A stretch of DNA of 11,441 nt. It comes from Smittium culicis. Lineage: Eukaryota; Kickxellomycota; Harpellomycetes; Harpellales; Legeriomycetaceae. Every line of letters begins with the position of its first letter. Positions within the stretch are counted from its first letter, which is position 1. The stretch covers positions 1-11,441 of the forward strand of contig LSSN01001106.1 of NCBI GenBank assembly GCA_001970855.1, given 5' to 3'. This document shows positions 1 to 9,403 of the stretch, one piece after another. The notes below the pieces were generated by a model. It saw only the letters and a program-made list of their open reading frames with translations, did no database searches and had not been told where the DNA came from. A program made the translations under genes and the position numbers.

Positions 1-4
1 ACAA

Positions 5-214
5 CTAAATAAATCTTTTATACAACATTTTAAACTCTTTATTGATAAACCAAACTCTAAATAAAAATACATCCAATATCAACATGAGCCCTATGAGCAC
101 ACGCTCAAAAGAACCGAAGGATTTGGCCGCAGTAGCTAAAACTTCTACATATATATGGGAGATTATTTCAAGGAACGGAACTTTTCCTATTAAGTTTTTC
201 CCAATTAGCAGCAT
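5..214 (-). other. Unidentified short ORF in a G+C-richer patch
   Basis: A 69-codon frame runs from an ATG at 214 to a stop at 5. The opposite strand is also open, from 42 to 239. The stretch from about 80 to 190 is visibly richer in G+C than the spacer on its right, which suggests it once coded or is the edge of a coding exon. I recognise no family in either direction. The minus-strand peptide is hydrophobic in its second half, around the run VLIGLMLILDVFLF; the plus-strand peptide is polar in its middle. It could be a terminal exon of a gene lying to the left of the window, a decayed transposon fragment, or chance. No RNA gene signature is visible. Confidence 0.15.
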
Positions 215-1131
215 TAACCTTATTTTTAAATATTATTAGAAAACATTGTCGAATGGTTTATCTGATACGACCAATATCTTTACCCAATTTAAATGATCAA
301 ATAAAATTTCTAAGAAAATATGTCCCGTTCACCCTAAGAATATCCCATATAAAAAAGATGTTAAATATCGGTTAAATAAAATTCAATCATTTTTAACCTT
401 TTAACCCGAGAAAAATTTATTTTGATTGAGAAAGGTTTGGTGTGTATAAAAATAAAAAAGATATAAAAAAATAAAAAAAATAATAAATATATCATAAATT
501 TAAATATCATAAAGTCTTTTATAGCCAAAGTGCTATTTTTATGCGGAAAACTGTCTTTTTGCAGATATAAATAAGTAAATTAGAAAAGTGTATTACAATT
601 CCAGATAGAAAAAATATTTGCAAAATATAGACTAGAAGACATGAAAGGAAGCTATAATTTCAATTGATTTTCCAGTAAATTTAACTTTCAATAAAACATA
701 TAAAAATCAGTTATTATTAGAAAGTTTTTCAGTTGTACCCTAAAATTCAAAAAAAATTTTTTTTTTGAGTATATTATTCAAAATACAGAAATGTTATTTT
801 CAAATATTTATTCACGAAAATCATATAATTTACTTTTTATCAATGGAAGAGATAATCGAAATTGGTAGATAAAAAACCAATCAAGCTGATTTGATAATTT
901 ATTTCTTATATCTAGTTAAAAGTTTATTCAGAGAAAAATATAAAAATTTATTGTGTACACGAGAAGCATTAAAATAAATTTTTATTACATCGAAAAATTT
1001 CCTTTATTTTCATAACCTATTATAAAGCGCAAAATTTATTAAATTGGTCTTTCGAAGCAGTTATCTTGCACTAGCAGATAAAAAAGGTGACTAAAAAAAG
1101 GACCTCTTTTTCTAAATTCGCAAACGCATGA

Positions 1132-1152
1132 ATGCTATAGGTGTTATAGCAT
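1132..1152. repeat. Perfect 8-bp inverted repeat (hairpin)
   Basis: ATGCTATA at 1132-1139 pairs exactly with TATAGCAT at 1145-1152 around the 5-nt loop GGTGT. It lies about 140 bp beyond the stop codon of the KH gene, in its 3' flank, followed on the plus strand by a T-rich run. In an AT-rich spacer this may be chance, and no function is assigned. Confidence 0.45.
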
Positions 1153-1287
1153 AAAAATAAATTTTTTTTTTAAACTTTAGCCATAAATATATTTATATTG
1201 GGCTAATATCAGAAGAAAAGTATAGATATGATATTATCATTATAAACTAGCAAAAAATTCATAAATATTAGCCATTAGTATGTACAT

Positions 1288-1293
1288 TTTATT
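1288..1293 (-). promoter_or_regulatory. Possible AATAAA polyadenylation signal of the KH gene
   Basis: On the minus strand the stop TAA (1296-1294) is followed directly by AATAAA. The hexamer is common by chance in such AT-rich DNA and it sits unusually close to the stop, so this is only a candidate. Confidence 0.2.
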
Positions 1294-2968
1294 TTAGGCC
1301 ATCCAAAAGGGTTTAGATTCTGGTTCGGATATGTTAGAGTTATTATTTACGCTATTGTTTTTGCTATTCTTAGAGGTTAGCTTTCCTTCTGACTCTACGT
1401 CAGAATCGGATTCATATTCTAGATATGATGAATTTAATGCAGTAGTAATAATTTTATCTTCCTTTTTAGATTTATTACTAGAAAGCATCATAGACAGAGG
1501 GTCGCTGGAAACGTAAGCTGTTTTGGGTGTGACGATTTCTTTTGTTTTTATACTATGGCTTGTTATTTTATTGAATTTAGGGTCTGTGTGTGTATTTTCA
1601 ATCGAAGATCTTGAGGTCATGTCACCATGGTAGCCATTGATATCGGTAAATTTGTTAGAGTTGATATTAGATTGATTTAAATTTTGATGGGTATAGGGCT
1701 TTATTTCAGATGTATTTTTTAGGTTCTTATAGTTCAAATATTCAGCTTCAATTGAGTTTAGTAAGTCACAAACAAAAATAAGTGCATTAGAAGCAGCCTC
1801 TTTTGAATCTGCTGAGATAATAATGTAGTGTGGGTTTAGGTTTGTAGATGTAGTATTAGAGTTAGTTTGACTATTTTTTTCATCATTAGATGAACCATTG
1901 CATACTTTAATAGTAGATCCTGTAAAGTTTTGGATGTAATTAATATTTTCATTTGAGTCACCAGATATGCGATTTATTGTATCAAATCCGTCGTCAATTG
2001 GTATTTCAATTAAAACTTTAAGTTCATTTTCAGGGCTCTATATCATTTGAATTTAAATTTAGCATGAATTCTTTTAAATGAAATAATGAATAAATAGAGA
2101 AATACCGTCTATTATAATGTATTTTACCTTGATAGCCGAGTAATTATTACCATTTGTTTCAATTTGAGAGTTTATCTGGTCTGTAACATTTTTTTTAAGT
2201 TCCAAGTCGTCAAAAATCTCAGAAATGTGAATAAAAGTAGTGTTTAAAGACGTCTTAAAATAATCCAGCGCCTTATCGAGTTGGGAAGATGATTCAGAAG
2301 AAAATTTTAAGTCTATTGTTCCAGAATCAGACGAAATCGGACTGGAGAAGTTATCATTTCCAATTAGAGAGAAAGCTAAGAGGATAGGAAAAAATGTAAT
2401 TTATTTTTAAATGCCAATTCTTTATTTTTTAAGCTTTAAATCTTACTAGAAGAAGTATCCTTGAAAAATTCACTCTTGAAGCTAGAATCATTTAAGCGAT
2501 CAAGAGATTGCGGTACGATCATTTTTACATTTCTATGAACCTGTATAATCGTACATAAAGTTTAATATGAAATGAGCAAAGGGAATTAATGATCTAACTA
2601 TCATAAATATAAAATAATTTACCGTAAATTCTGAATAAATTAAATCACGATAGAAATTTTTGAAAAGAGTCAGATAAAAAAGGTAAATTATAAATGCGAA
2701 TAACGAAAGAAAAAGATAAATTATAGAAACAATGAAATAAAAATAAAATATGAATAGCGGGTATCTATAGCGTCAAAAACGAAACTATACTATTATCTTG
2801 GCGAGTTATCTCAGAATTAGCAGACTCTACTGCATTTCCAGTATCATCGCGATCCCAAAGTCGTCGCTTTCTTTCAGTGCTATATTTAAAGAACAGGGAT
2901 AAATTAAGTGATTAGATTGAGATAAAAAAGTAAAAGCGTATGAATCAGTTATACTTTTGTGTGGACAT
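1294..2968 (-). CDS. KH-domain RNA-binding protein, KHDC4/BLOM7-like (6 exons)
   Basis: My gene model uses exons 2968-2955, 2879-2791, 2630-2623, 2540-2447, 2375-2128 and 2037-1294, giving 398 aa. All five introns are GT..AG (donors GTATAA, GTATAG, GTAAAT, GTAAGA, GTAAAA) and every join keeps frame. The N-terminus carries a basic KRRLWDRDD block (residues 9-17), like the KRK-x-x-WD start of KHDC4-type proteins. A weak first KH-like region begins at KFTVHRNVK (35-43). A clearer KH domain spans about 157-252: ELKVLIEIP, then INRISGDSNENINYIQNFTG (172-191), then the helix ending LLNSIEAEY (243-251), a hallmark of this family. The remaining ~145 residues are Ser/Asn-rich and end in KPFWMA. Family members bind RNA and act in pre-mRNA splicing in the nucleus. 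The GxxG loop is degenerate (GDSN at 177-180). The start is the first ATG giving the conserved N-terminus; exon 1 is the least certain part. It follows IMP2 on the same strand, 210 bp away. Confidence 0.8.
2623..2630 (-). other. 8-nt coding microexon of the KH gene
   Basis: On the minus strand the sequence reads TATTCAG, then AATTTACG, then GTAAAT: an acceptor, eight exonic bases and a donor. It joins a phase-1 exon ending in a single A to a phase-0 exon, making codons AAA TTT ACG (Lys-Phe-Thr, residues 35-37). The minus-strand run from about 2765 down to 2633 contains no other AG, so no longer exon can end at this donor unless it starts near 2765, which would add an implausible hydrophobic stretch. 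A CTGAC branch-point-like motif lies at 2673-2669. Skipping the exon shifts the frame and brings a stop within three codons. Confidence 0.7.
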
Positions 2969-3136
2969 TCGGTTATGATTATTGAATTAAAAAAACAATA
3001 TATAGATAGAACTGTGTTACAGTAATTTTAGTTTATTTATAAAGATACATAGTTTGAAGAAATTAATTGCAATTTTTTATTGATTTAAGACAGGTGGTCA
3101 TTAAAATTGATTGGTTAGTTGTAAGTTGTATTTTTT

Positions 3137-3150
3137 AGCCAATAAAAATA
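3137..3150 (+). promoter_or_regulatory. CCAAT-box-like AGCCAATA with A/T tail
   Basis: AGCCAATAAAAATA lies in the 210-bp gap between IMP2 and the KH gene, about 170 bp upstream of the KH start codon. The same 14 bases recur at 11016-11029. AGCCAAT is the classic core bound by the HAP/NF-Y complex; use as a promoter element here is inferred from position only. Confidence 0.3.
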
Positions 3151-3178
3151 CTGAGCGGTGATTGAAGACTAATAAGAG

Positions 3179-3882
3179 TTATCTGCTAATCCTGCTGAGC
3201 TTCCAATCAGGTATAAAGGATTTAATGGAGCCAAAATTAGAGAGAGGATACACTACAAATGATGCTTTTCCTATAACTAAGCCTAAGGGTATATATCCAA
3301 ATGTATTGCTATCAATGCTGTGAAAGCCTTCGTCACCCTCAACCCAGCAGTGGCCTGGAGGTATTTGTAAAAATTCTGGCAGTACTTGATCTTTATGGAA
3401 ATGTGCTAGTGCCGATCCAGATGCTGCTGAATCGTGTTTAATCGGTTTCACCAAATCGCCAGGCATTCCAACGATTCTTTTAACTAGAACATCGCCAGGA
3501 TTAGTCGGACTACGGAAGGTTACCACATCTCCCCTCTTAAGCTTAGTTTTACTGTTCCCACCAGTAACTAGCTTATTTAAGATGACCAAGTCTTTTTTCA
3601 AAAGGTTTTTATCGGGATTCAGGACTGGCTATAAAAAGAGCATCAATCAAGGTTAACTTTATTATCATTAGTGTCAATACAAAAAAAGGTCAAATTAGCT
3701 ACGGCGATTTTATGATTGTAACAGAATTCTAATATAGATTAAGCATTCTTTTAAAATGAAAATAGTACCTGCATCGATCTGCCTGATATGAAAGTTGCTG
3801 AAACTACATGGTTATTAATAAAAACCACAACAGGTAGCCATAGCGCTTTTTTGTATAAACTGTTTACCCAGCTGCCAGACAT
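3179..3882 (-). CDS. IMP2: Mitochondrial inner membrane peptidase subunit 2 (IMP2)
   Basis: This is an S26-family (type I signal peptidase-like) serine protease that removes sorting signals from proteins exported to the mitochondrial intermembrane space, as a partner of IMP1 in the inner membrane. Exon 1 is 3882-3769 (38 codons) and exon 2 is 3628-3179, for 187 aa, close to the family's usual size. A membrane segment lies at about 14-32. The nucleophile is Ser36 in GRSMQP (34-39) and the general-base lysine is Lys88 in VKRIVG (87-92). The C-terminal conserved block includes GHCWVEGDE (130-138) and SIDSNTFGYIPLGLV (142-156), diagnostic of IMP2 rather than other S26 proteins. The 140-nt intron (3768-3629, GTACTA..TATAG) interrupts the active-site motif between Gln38 and Pro39, and joining it restores QPVLNPD. 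The residue after the proline is Val. Start choice: the first ATG that leaves a full membrane anchor. Very likely correct. Confidence 0.95.
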
Positions 3883-4320
3883 GAAAGCGTATAAATATTA
3901 TTTCTTACTTTGCAAGCCAAAGAGATTTGAATTAGAATTGAGCACAATATTTAAATTAAAGCTTTATAAAGTCTATATTTTATCCCGTAAATTTACTTTA
4001 GCATCATTGTTTATTTATTGGTAAATAATCAATCTGTGGACATCTCTATTCGTTAGATCAGATATTTAATGATTTATGCTTTAATGTTTATTAACCTCTG
4101 CTTCAATGCCAGGAGACCATTTTTGTATACAAAAAAATTGGATACAACTTTGTTTTAACCATAAGCGAAGGTAATATTGAATGCGCTGGATTTATAAAAC
4201 ACTATATCGAATATACATCCTACGTAATAATGGCTGAATTTTACAGATTTAATTATTATTCTAGAGGTTTGGGTTCTGTTATAGAATGACTCTTCTAGGC
4301 CCAAGCTAAATAAGAATTAT

Positions 4321-4329
4321 AGCCAATAA
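4321..4329 (+). promoter_or_regulatory. CCAAT-box-like AGCCAATAA upstream of IMP2
   Basis: AGCCAATAA sits about 440 bp upstream of the IMP2 start codon. HAP-type CCAAT-binding complexes regulate many mitochondrial genes in fungi, so the location is suggestive, but the distance is long and no direct evidence exists in the sequence. Confidence 0.25.
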
Positions 4330-4433
4330 CACTACATACGAATTTATTACCACAGCTGTGGCAAGATAATATTAATAAAAAGCTATTTATCTAATATTTT
4401 TGGAATTAGTATCGTATAGTCTATATGAATGAC

Positions 4434-4463
4434 TATTTATTTATTTATTTATTTATTTATTTT
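4434..4463. repeat. TATT tetranucleotide microsatellite
   Basis: About seven uninterrupted TATT units run through this 30-bp tract in the spacer between IMP2 and the ankyrin gene. Such tracts are prone to length change by slippage. Confidence 0.9.
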
Positions 4464-5478
4464 CAAATTATTTAGAGTCTCGTGATATTTTTAAAAGAAA
4501 TCATGTTTCAACTAAATAATTATAGTTAAACGCGAGTCATTTAGCAAGTTCAACATGAAGTGATATACTGCTTGTATTGTTATAAAAATTCCTTCTACCC
4601 CACAATCCCAAATAAATTCTCAAGTATAATTTACAATCGCACCTACTGAATTGTTTAGATAGAGTATATGGTACGTTACTCCAATTAGAAGACTCTACAC
4701 ATATATATCAAAGATTGAAATTGCGGGGATAAATGTTCTTATAGGTCTTGTTATAGTGTCTGGGGATGTGAATAGCTCGAAAAAACTAAAGTATTTATAG
4801 CTATAACACCTTGTTACCAAAGCCCAGTCCCTAAGAGCCTAACGTTATAAAGAATTATTCTCACTTCTTTAGCAGAATAATCGAAATAATTACTTTTTTT
4901 TAATTGTTGAAATGATTTCACAAAGTTTCAGCACATCAAGTAGAAGAGAGTATTATGAGGTAACTATTTTTCCTTTATAAAAAATGGCATTTTAACAAAG
5001 TATGATATTCAAAGCCTCCTTATAACAAAAAATTTTTAAATTTGGTATTTTTAGTAGCATTTTATATACTTTTTTTATTTTCTAAAAAAAATCTAAGCCT
5101 CGAGTAAATATAAAAATATTTATTTTAGCTCTATATTACTAGATTATTTTCCTTTCCTTTTAAAAAAGCCTCTCCTTAATACGAAAACATAAACTCATTT
5201 GTATTTATATAGAAATTAAGCTACAAAATCGAGGTTCTATTAATATCAGTACTAAAAAATAAAATGAAAAAAATGAAACTAAACATTTTATAAGGACGAA
5301 ATTTTCAATTAAAAAACAGCAACTATACCCTTTTTTAATTTTGAAAATTTAAAAAGCCAAAACAAACTTACAGGAATTCATAAAGAAGGTAAAAAAAAAA
5401 AAGCACCCCTGGATACATTTATATTTTTATAGGTGAGTTCAAAATAATATATATAATAATCACGCCGACGCTTGGAAT

Positions 5479-8400
5479 ATGAAAACATCGTCTATTCGAG
5501 ACTATATCCCTCTGGACGCAACCTTAATTGAAAGCAAATATTCGCCAATTCATTTTACTTATAATGGAAAGTTTATCACAAGAAATCAAATTGATAGTGG
5601 CGCTGAGCTAACCTCAGACGCGAACAATAAATCCGAAACTGAATCAGAGAGCGGAAAAGGATCTCCTGAAAGTGAGATACAAAAAAACTTACCTAACTTT
5701 GATGCTGAAGATATTATCAGTAAAAACCCTGATGAATTTATTTTCAAAGTATGCTATAATGATGATATTGAGCTACTTAAAAAGTTCATTGGGCCTGGGT
5801 CTAAAAATTTATTTAGCGAAAGTGTTGTGTTATTAAAGAGAAGAAATGATATTACTCCATTGATGTTTTCTTGTAATTATGGATCAGTTAACGTAACAAA
5901 ATGGATATGTAAACAAAAGATATCTGACTTGAATGCAAAAGGTAAATAATTACACTAGATGTGGAATTTTCATTGAATACTTATACTTGCCTGATTTTTT
6001 ATCTTCAAAATATATTAAATATCAATACAATTAATATTTGGCTATACAATAGCGGTTTCAAAAATGAATTTAATTTTTTTAAATAATAAAAATAATAACA
6101 ATTTTAGATTTCAGGGGAGATACAGCCATGCACTATGCATCAGCTTGTGGTAATTCTAAATGTGTTGAAATATTATTAGTATATGGTGCAGATTCATCCA
6201 TCACCAATATAGATGGAATAAGACCATTCCAAATGGCTGCATTCAATGGTCACCTAAATGTAGTTAAAACAATGCTGGTATTTGGTGAAAAAGATTTGAA
6301 TCACAAAGATAACACAGGAAAATCTGCACTAATGCTGGCTAGTTACAAGGGTCACAATCAAGTAGTATCTGCGCTTTTAAGAAAAAGAGGGACAAAAACA
6401 AAATCTTTCGATAATGTAAGAAATAGAATTTGTTTTTTTATCATTAATTTTATGATTATCTAATATGCCTATTTATTTTTATTTTTTACAGAATGGTTGG
6501 TCCGCTTTGACATTAGCTATATCAGCCGGTCAAATATCTGTTGTGTACGCGTTGCTACAGCACGATTTTGATAGAAAATATTTCGCGCCTGGTAAACACC
6601 TTGAAAAAGCTAAAAAAATTGCTCGAAAATTGGGGTACAAGGAGCTAGTCGAAGTAATCGTAGAATTTGAAGCCATGTATGCTTTTCAAAACATAAAATT
6701 GGAATCTGTAGCACAAGATAAAGCAGAATTTACTAATTCAAAACCCTTTTTGGCCTTGAAGCAAAATAATATCGACCAAGAAACTGAAGAGTTGGGTGTA
6801 AAAAGCCACAATTCTATTAAAAACGAAAGCAAAGATATCGAGCCCCTGTCTGGTCTAGGTATAAGTTTTAATACTGTGCATGAAGCAGAGCCAAATTTGC
6901 ATAATAGCAAGGGCGATAACTCTATAATAGATAGAAAAATATCTGACTCAAGAAAGGCAAGCTTAATTAATGAATCAAATATTCAAAGCATAGGGGATAC
7001 TAGCAAGTATAGAGAAATAAAAAATTTAAATGGCCACGGGAATGAAAAAATTATTGAAACTCAAAGTAACAGCAAAGAATTTAATTCATTAAAATTATCA
7101 ATAGACAGGTCTATAAATAGAATAAATAATGAATTTGATCTGAACTCAAAATTCAAAACGATTGGGTTTAGTCATGAAAAAGCGGGAAAATTGAACCAAA
7201 GCCGCTCAACAATAAGATCTAAAAAATCAATTATAGAAAGAATGAATCAAATTATTGACTCAGACGCACTTAAAAGTCAAAAAAAATCTGTATACGGGAC
7301 TTCAAGGAGTATTGTTGAAAAGAACTTAAAAAATAGTAACAAAAACTCTATATCTATTCCTACTAGAGAACTGATAGAGAACGAATCACTAAATAGCTAT
7401 GTAAACTCTGGATGCAACACTATCGACAGCTTTATAAAAAATGAATCTAACAGAGTATCCAAGAAATCAATGTCAGAAAGAATTGATAAGTTTATTCAAG
7501 CAGATTCTATAAATATATCCAAAATGACTGTTGCCAAAACTATCCAAGCTATAAGCGAAATTAATGTAAATAGGATTCCGTCTCCGCCACTGTCTAATAT
7601 AAAAAGCTTTTTAAGGTCACAAATATCCAATAAACAAAAACATACTATGGAAAGTGTTTGTATCAAATCTGAAGAAGAAATAGTAAACTCCATTTTGACA
7701 AAACCTTTATTCTATTCAGAGAATCGTACACCAGGAACAGAAAAATCGCCAATAAGTTATACTCCATACAAGCCTCTACCAACAATTAGCCCTAAATCGT
7801 TAAAAAATTCACCAGGCGAGTCGAATTTAAACAATTCTAGAGTATATAGCGATTCCAAAGGTGGTTTTGAAGTAAATAACAAACCAAGTTCTTCTACTTT
7901 TAAAGATGCTGCGCGATCGAATAGCGAATGTATCGAATCGCGAAATGATAGCAAGGCCTGTAGAGCTGGAGAAAAAATGGTTTTTGGAAATTTTCCAGAT
8001 AACGAGAATTATGATCTATCGCTAAATAATAAAGTTTCTGAAATAACTAATGAAAACGATTATGGTGCTGAAGAAGAGACAAAAAAAAGTATATATTCAA
8101 TTTCAGCTAAAAGTAAGGTTGCTTTCGAGAGAACAGGCTCAAGACAATCAGTTATAACTTCAGAACAAGTTAATAGACAATCTATTAATAATTCTACTAG
8201 ACTAGATAGCGCTAATATTATCAGCAATACAATGGATGAAGGTATATCCATTAGAAATAAAGACTCAACTAATCTCGTTACCGAAAAGAGTGAAAATTTC
8301 AAGTCAACTACAGGTTCAAGCTACTCAAAATATTTACCTGATTCATCACCTTCAGGTCGAGACTCCAAAAGATCAGCACGAACAAGCAACGTCTTTATTA

Positions 8401-8957
8401 GCAATAAAGTATTGGACGAGCTAATTGAGGACCTAAAAATACACAGTAGCGATTTGGAGCAAATAGAGAAAAATGAAGCGAGTAGGGAGAATAACTCAGC
8501 TGTAAGACTCGACACAAAAGTACCCTCAATAAGAATATCAGAAACAAGCTCATCAAAATTGATGAAAAATAATGAATTTGATAACAATGAAGCAATAAGT
8601 AACACAGTTCTAAATTGCAACATTCAAGATTTTGCAAACCGTCACTACGAAGATAATTTTGAAGGCAAATCATCAGTCGAATCGATTGGTAAGCTCAAAA
8701 AGAGACTTGAGAAGCTCGAGTTGGAAGATAAAATTTCGGTTCAAGAGAAAAATGCGAGCTCATTACTCAAGAATAGCTTTGCAGAAGATATACAACAAAG
8801 CAATACATTTAACAATGAAAGTGGATACCCTAATGTCCCAAGAAAACTGCCACCAATCCCTGGTAGTGGATCTATCATATCAGACATTCGGTTTAGTACA
8901 AAACCTGAAGAACCGCCCATCCATAAAAAACTTCCCCCACTTCCTAGAAAAAGGTAA
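5479..8957 (+). CDS. Ankyrin-repeat protein with long disordered tail and C-terminal SH3-ligand motifs
   Basis: Exons 5479-5941, 6108-6415 and 6492-8957 give 1078 aa; introns are GTAAAT..TTTAG (166 nt) and GTAAGA..TACAG (76 nt). Both joins fall inside ankyrin repeats and restore them (AK-DFRGDTAMHYAS at 153-166 and FDN-NGWSALTLA at 255-266). About six ankyrin repeats cover residues 85-317, with clear TPLMFS, TAMHYAS, RPFQMAA, SALMLAS and SALTLAI helices. Residues ~320-1035 are low in hydrophobics and rich in Ser, Asn, Lys and Glu, so probably disordered. Within them a 16-residue motif SKKS-[IM]-x-ER occurs at 500-515 and 580-595. A short coiled-coil-like helix IGKLKKRLEKLELEDKI lies near 987-1003. 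The end carries RKLPPIPG (1041-1048) and KKLPPLPRKR (1069-1078), fitting SH3-ligand consensus. Role inferred: a scaffold recruiting an SH3 protein, perhaps at the cell cortex. I do not recognise an ortholog. An in-frame stop at 5434 supports the ATG at 5479. Confidence 0.85.
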
Positions 8958-9403
8958 TTAACATATCGACATAATAATGCATTATTTTTTTTCATAGCGA
9001 TATTAAACATTTTTTGCGGCTTTATAAATTATTGCCATCATAAATTGTACTTAGATTACCGCCAATTCCGCAAAACAAGCGAGTACCAAAATTAATACAG
9101 AAATAGATATACTTTAGCATAATTGTTACATAGAAAGAAGCAAGCATCACACTTTAGATTGAAAATAGATTTATTTAAACATTTAGAATACTTATTTATT
9201 TACACTTATTTTTTACAATAATAAATAAAGAAAAAATATGAGCAATTAATTTGATAGTAGAGAAAAAAAGATATTATATAGCTGTAAAAATAAGAAGTAG
9301 TTTTTGGCTGTCAGAGAATTGGGGATAGGGCGATTTATTTTAAAAATTGAAAAAATAATGAATAGTAATTAGGGTGAGTATGCATTTTGTAAGAAAGGTA
9401 AAA
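8958..9403. other. Convergent 3' spacer between the ankyrin gene and GUK1
   Basis: 446 bp between two convergent stop codons, so it should contain both 3' UTRs and polyadenylation sites. It is AT-rich with several AATAAA-like hexamers on both strands (for example around 9220-9230 on plus). No coding frame or RNA gene is apparent. Confidence 0.7.
9334..9339 (-). promoter_or_regulatory. Candidate AATAAA polyadenylation signal of GUK1
   Basis: AATAAA on the minus strand, about 65 nt beyond the GUK1 stop codon, a normal distance for a 3' UTR. The hexamer is frequent by chance in this AT-rich DNA. Confidence 0.35.

Larger units (their letters stand above)
240..1293. other. AT-rich spacer downstream of the KH gene
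   Basis: About 1.05 kb with no sustained open frame. It is dominated by A/T runs, for example a T run near 757-767 and another near 1160-1170. The only structured element I see is the hairpin at 1132-1152. The right end carries the 3' flank of the KH-domain gene on the minus strand. I find no tRNA boxes and no convincing small gene. Confidence 0.7.
3883..5478. other. 1.6-kb divergent intergenic region
   Basis: This separates the divergent IMP2 and ankyrin-protein genes and should hold both promoters. I see no sustained coding frame beyond fragments and no tRNA boxes. Its contents are a tetranucleotide tract (4434-4463), an AGCCAATAA motif at 4321-4329, and an imperfect inverted pair TGTTATAG (4749-4756) and CTATAACA (4801-4808). 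There are also many A/T runs, including a 12-A run near 5391-5402 and an A/T-alternating stretch at 5448-5456 just before the ankyrin gene. A small G+C-rich spot (CGCCGACGC, 5464-5472) sits immediately upstream of that start codon. Confidence 0.7.

Noticed and set aside
2634..2772. Hydrophobic minus-strand reading frame that looks like membrane helices upstream of the KH exon
   Set aside because: It is AT-rich intron sequence read through; it contains a branch-point-like CTGAC, has a stop just upstream, and membrane helices make no sense in this family.
3788..4024. Plus-strand ORF of 78 codons
   Set aside because: It is the antisense of IMP2 exon 1 plus upstream flank; the minus strand carries the conserved GRSMQP motif and a proper splice donor there.
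1140..4810. GGTGTTATAGC at 1140-1150 and its reverse complement at 4800-4810 as a dispersed repeat
   Set aside because: Eleven shared bases without convincing extension on either side are expected by chance in an 11-kb AT-rich sequence.
5448..5456. TATATATAA as a TATA box for the ankyrin gene
   Set aside because: It lies only about 23 bp before the start codon and such A/T alternation is common throughout the spacer, so it gives no real support.
6465..6491. ATG at 6465 as the start of a separate gene for the long ankyrin-tail frame
   Set aside because: These bases are the pyrimidine-rich 3' end of an intron ending in TACAG; the join to 6415 restores an ankyrin repeat in frame.
8060..9010. 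Several ORFs of 60 to 109 codons on both strands over the ankyrin-protein tail
   Set aside because: They are frame shadows of the long Ser/Asn-rich coding exon, with no recognisable motifs and no splice or start context.
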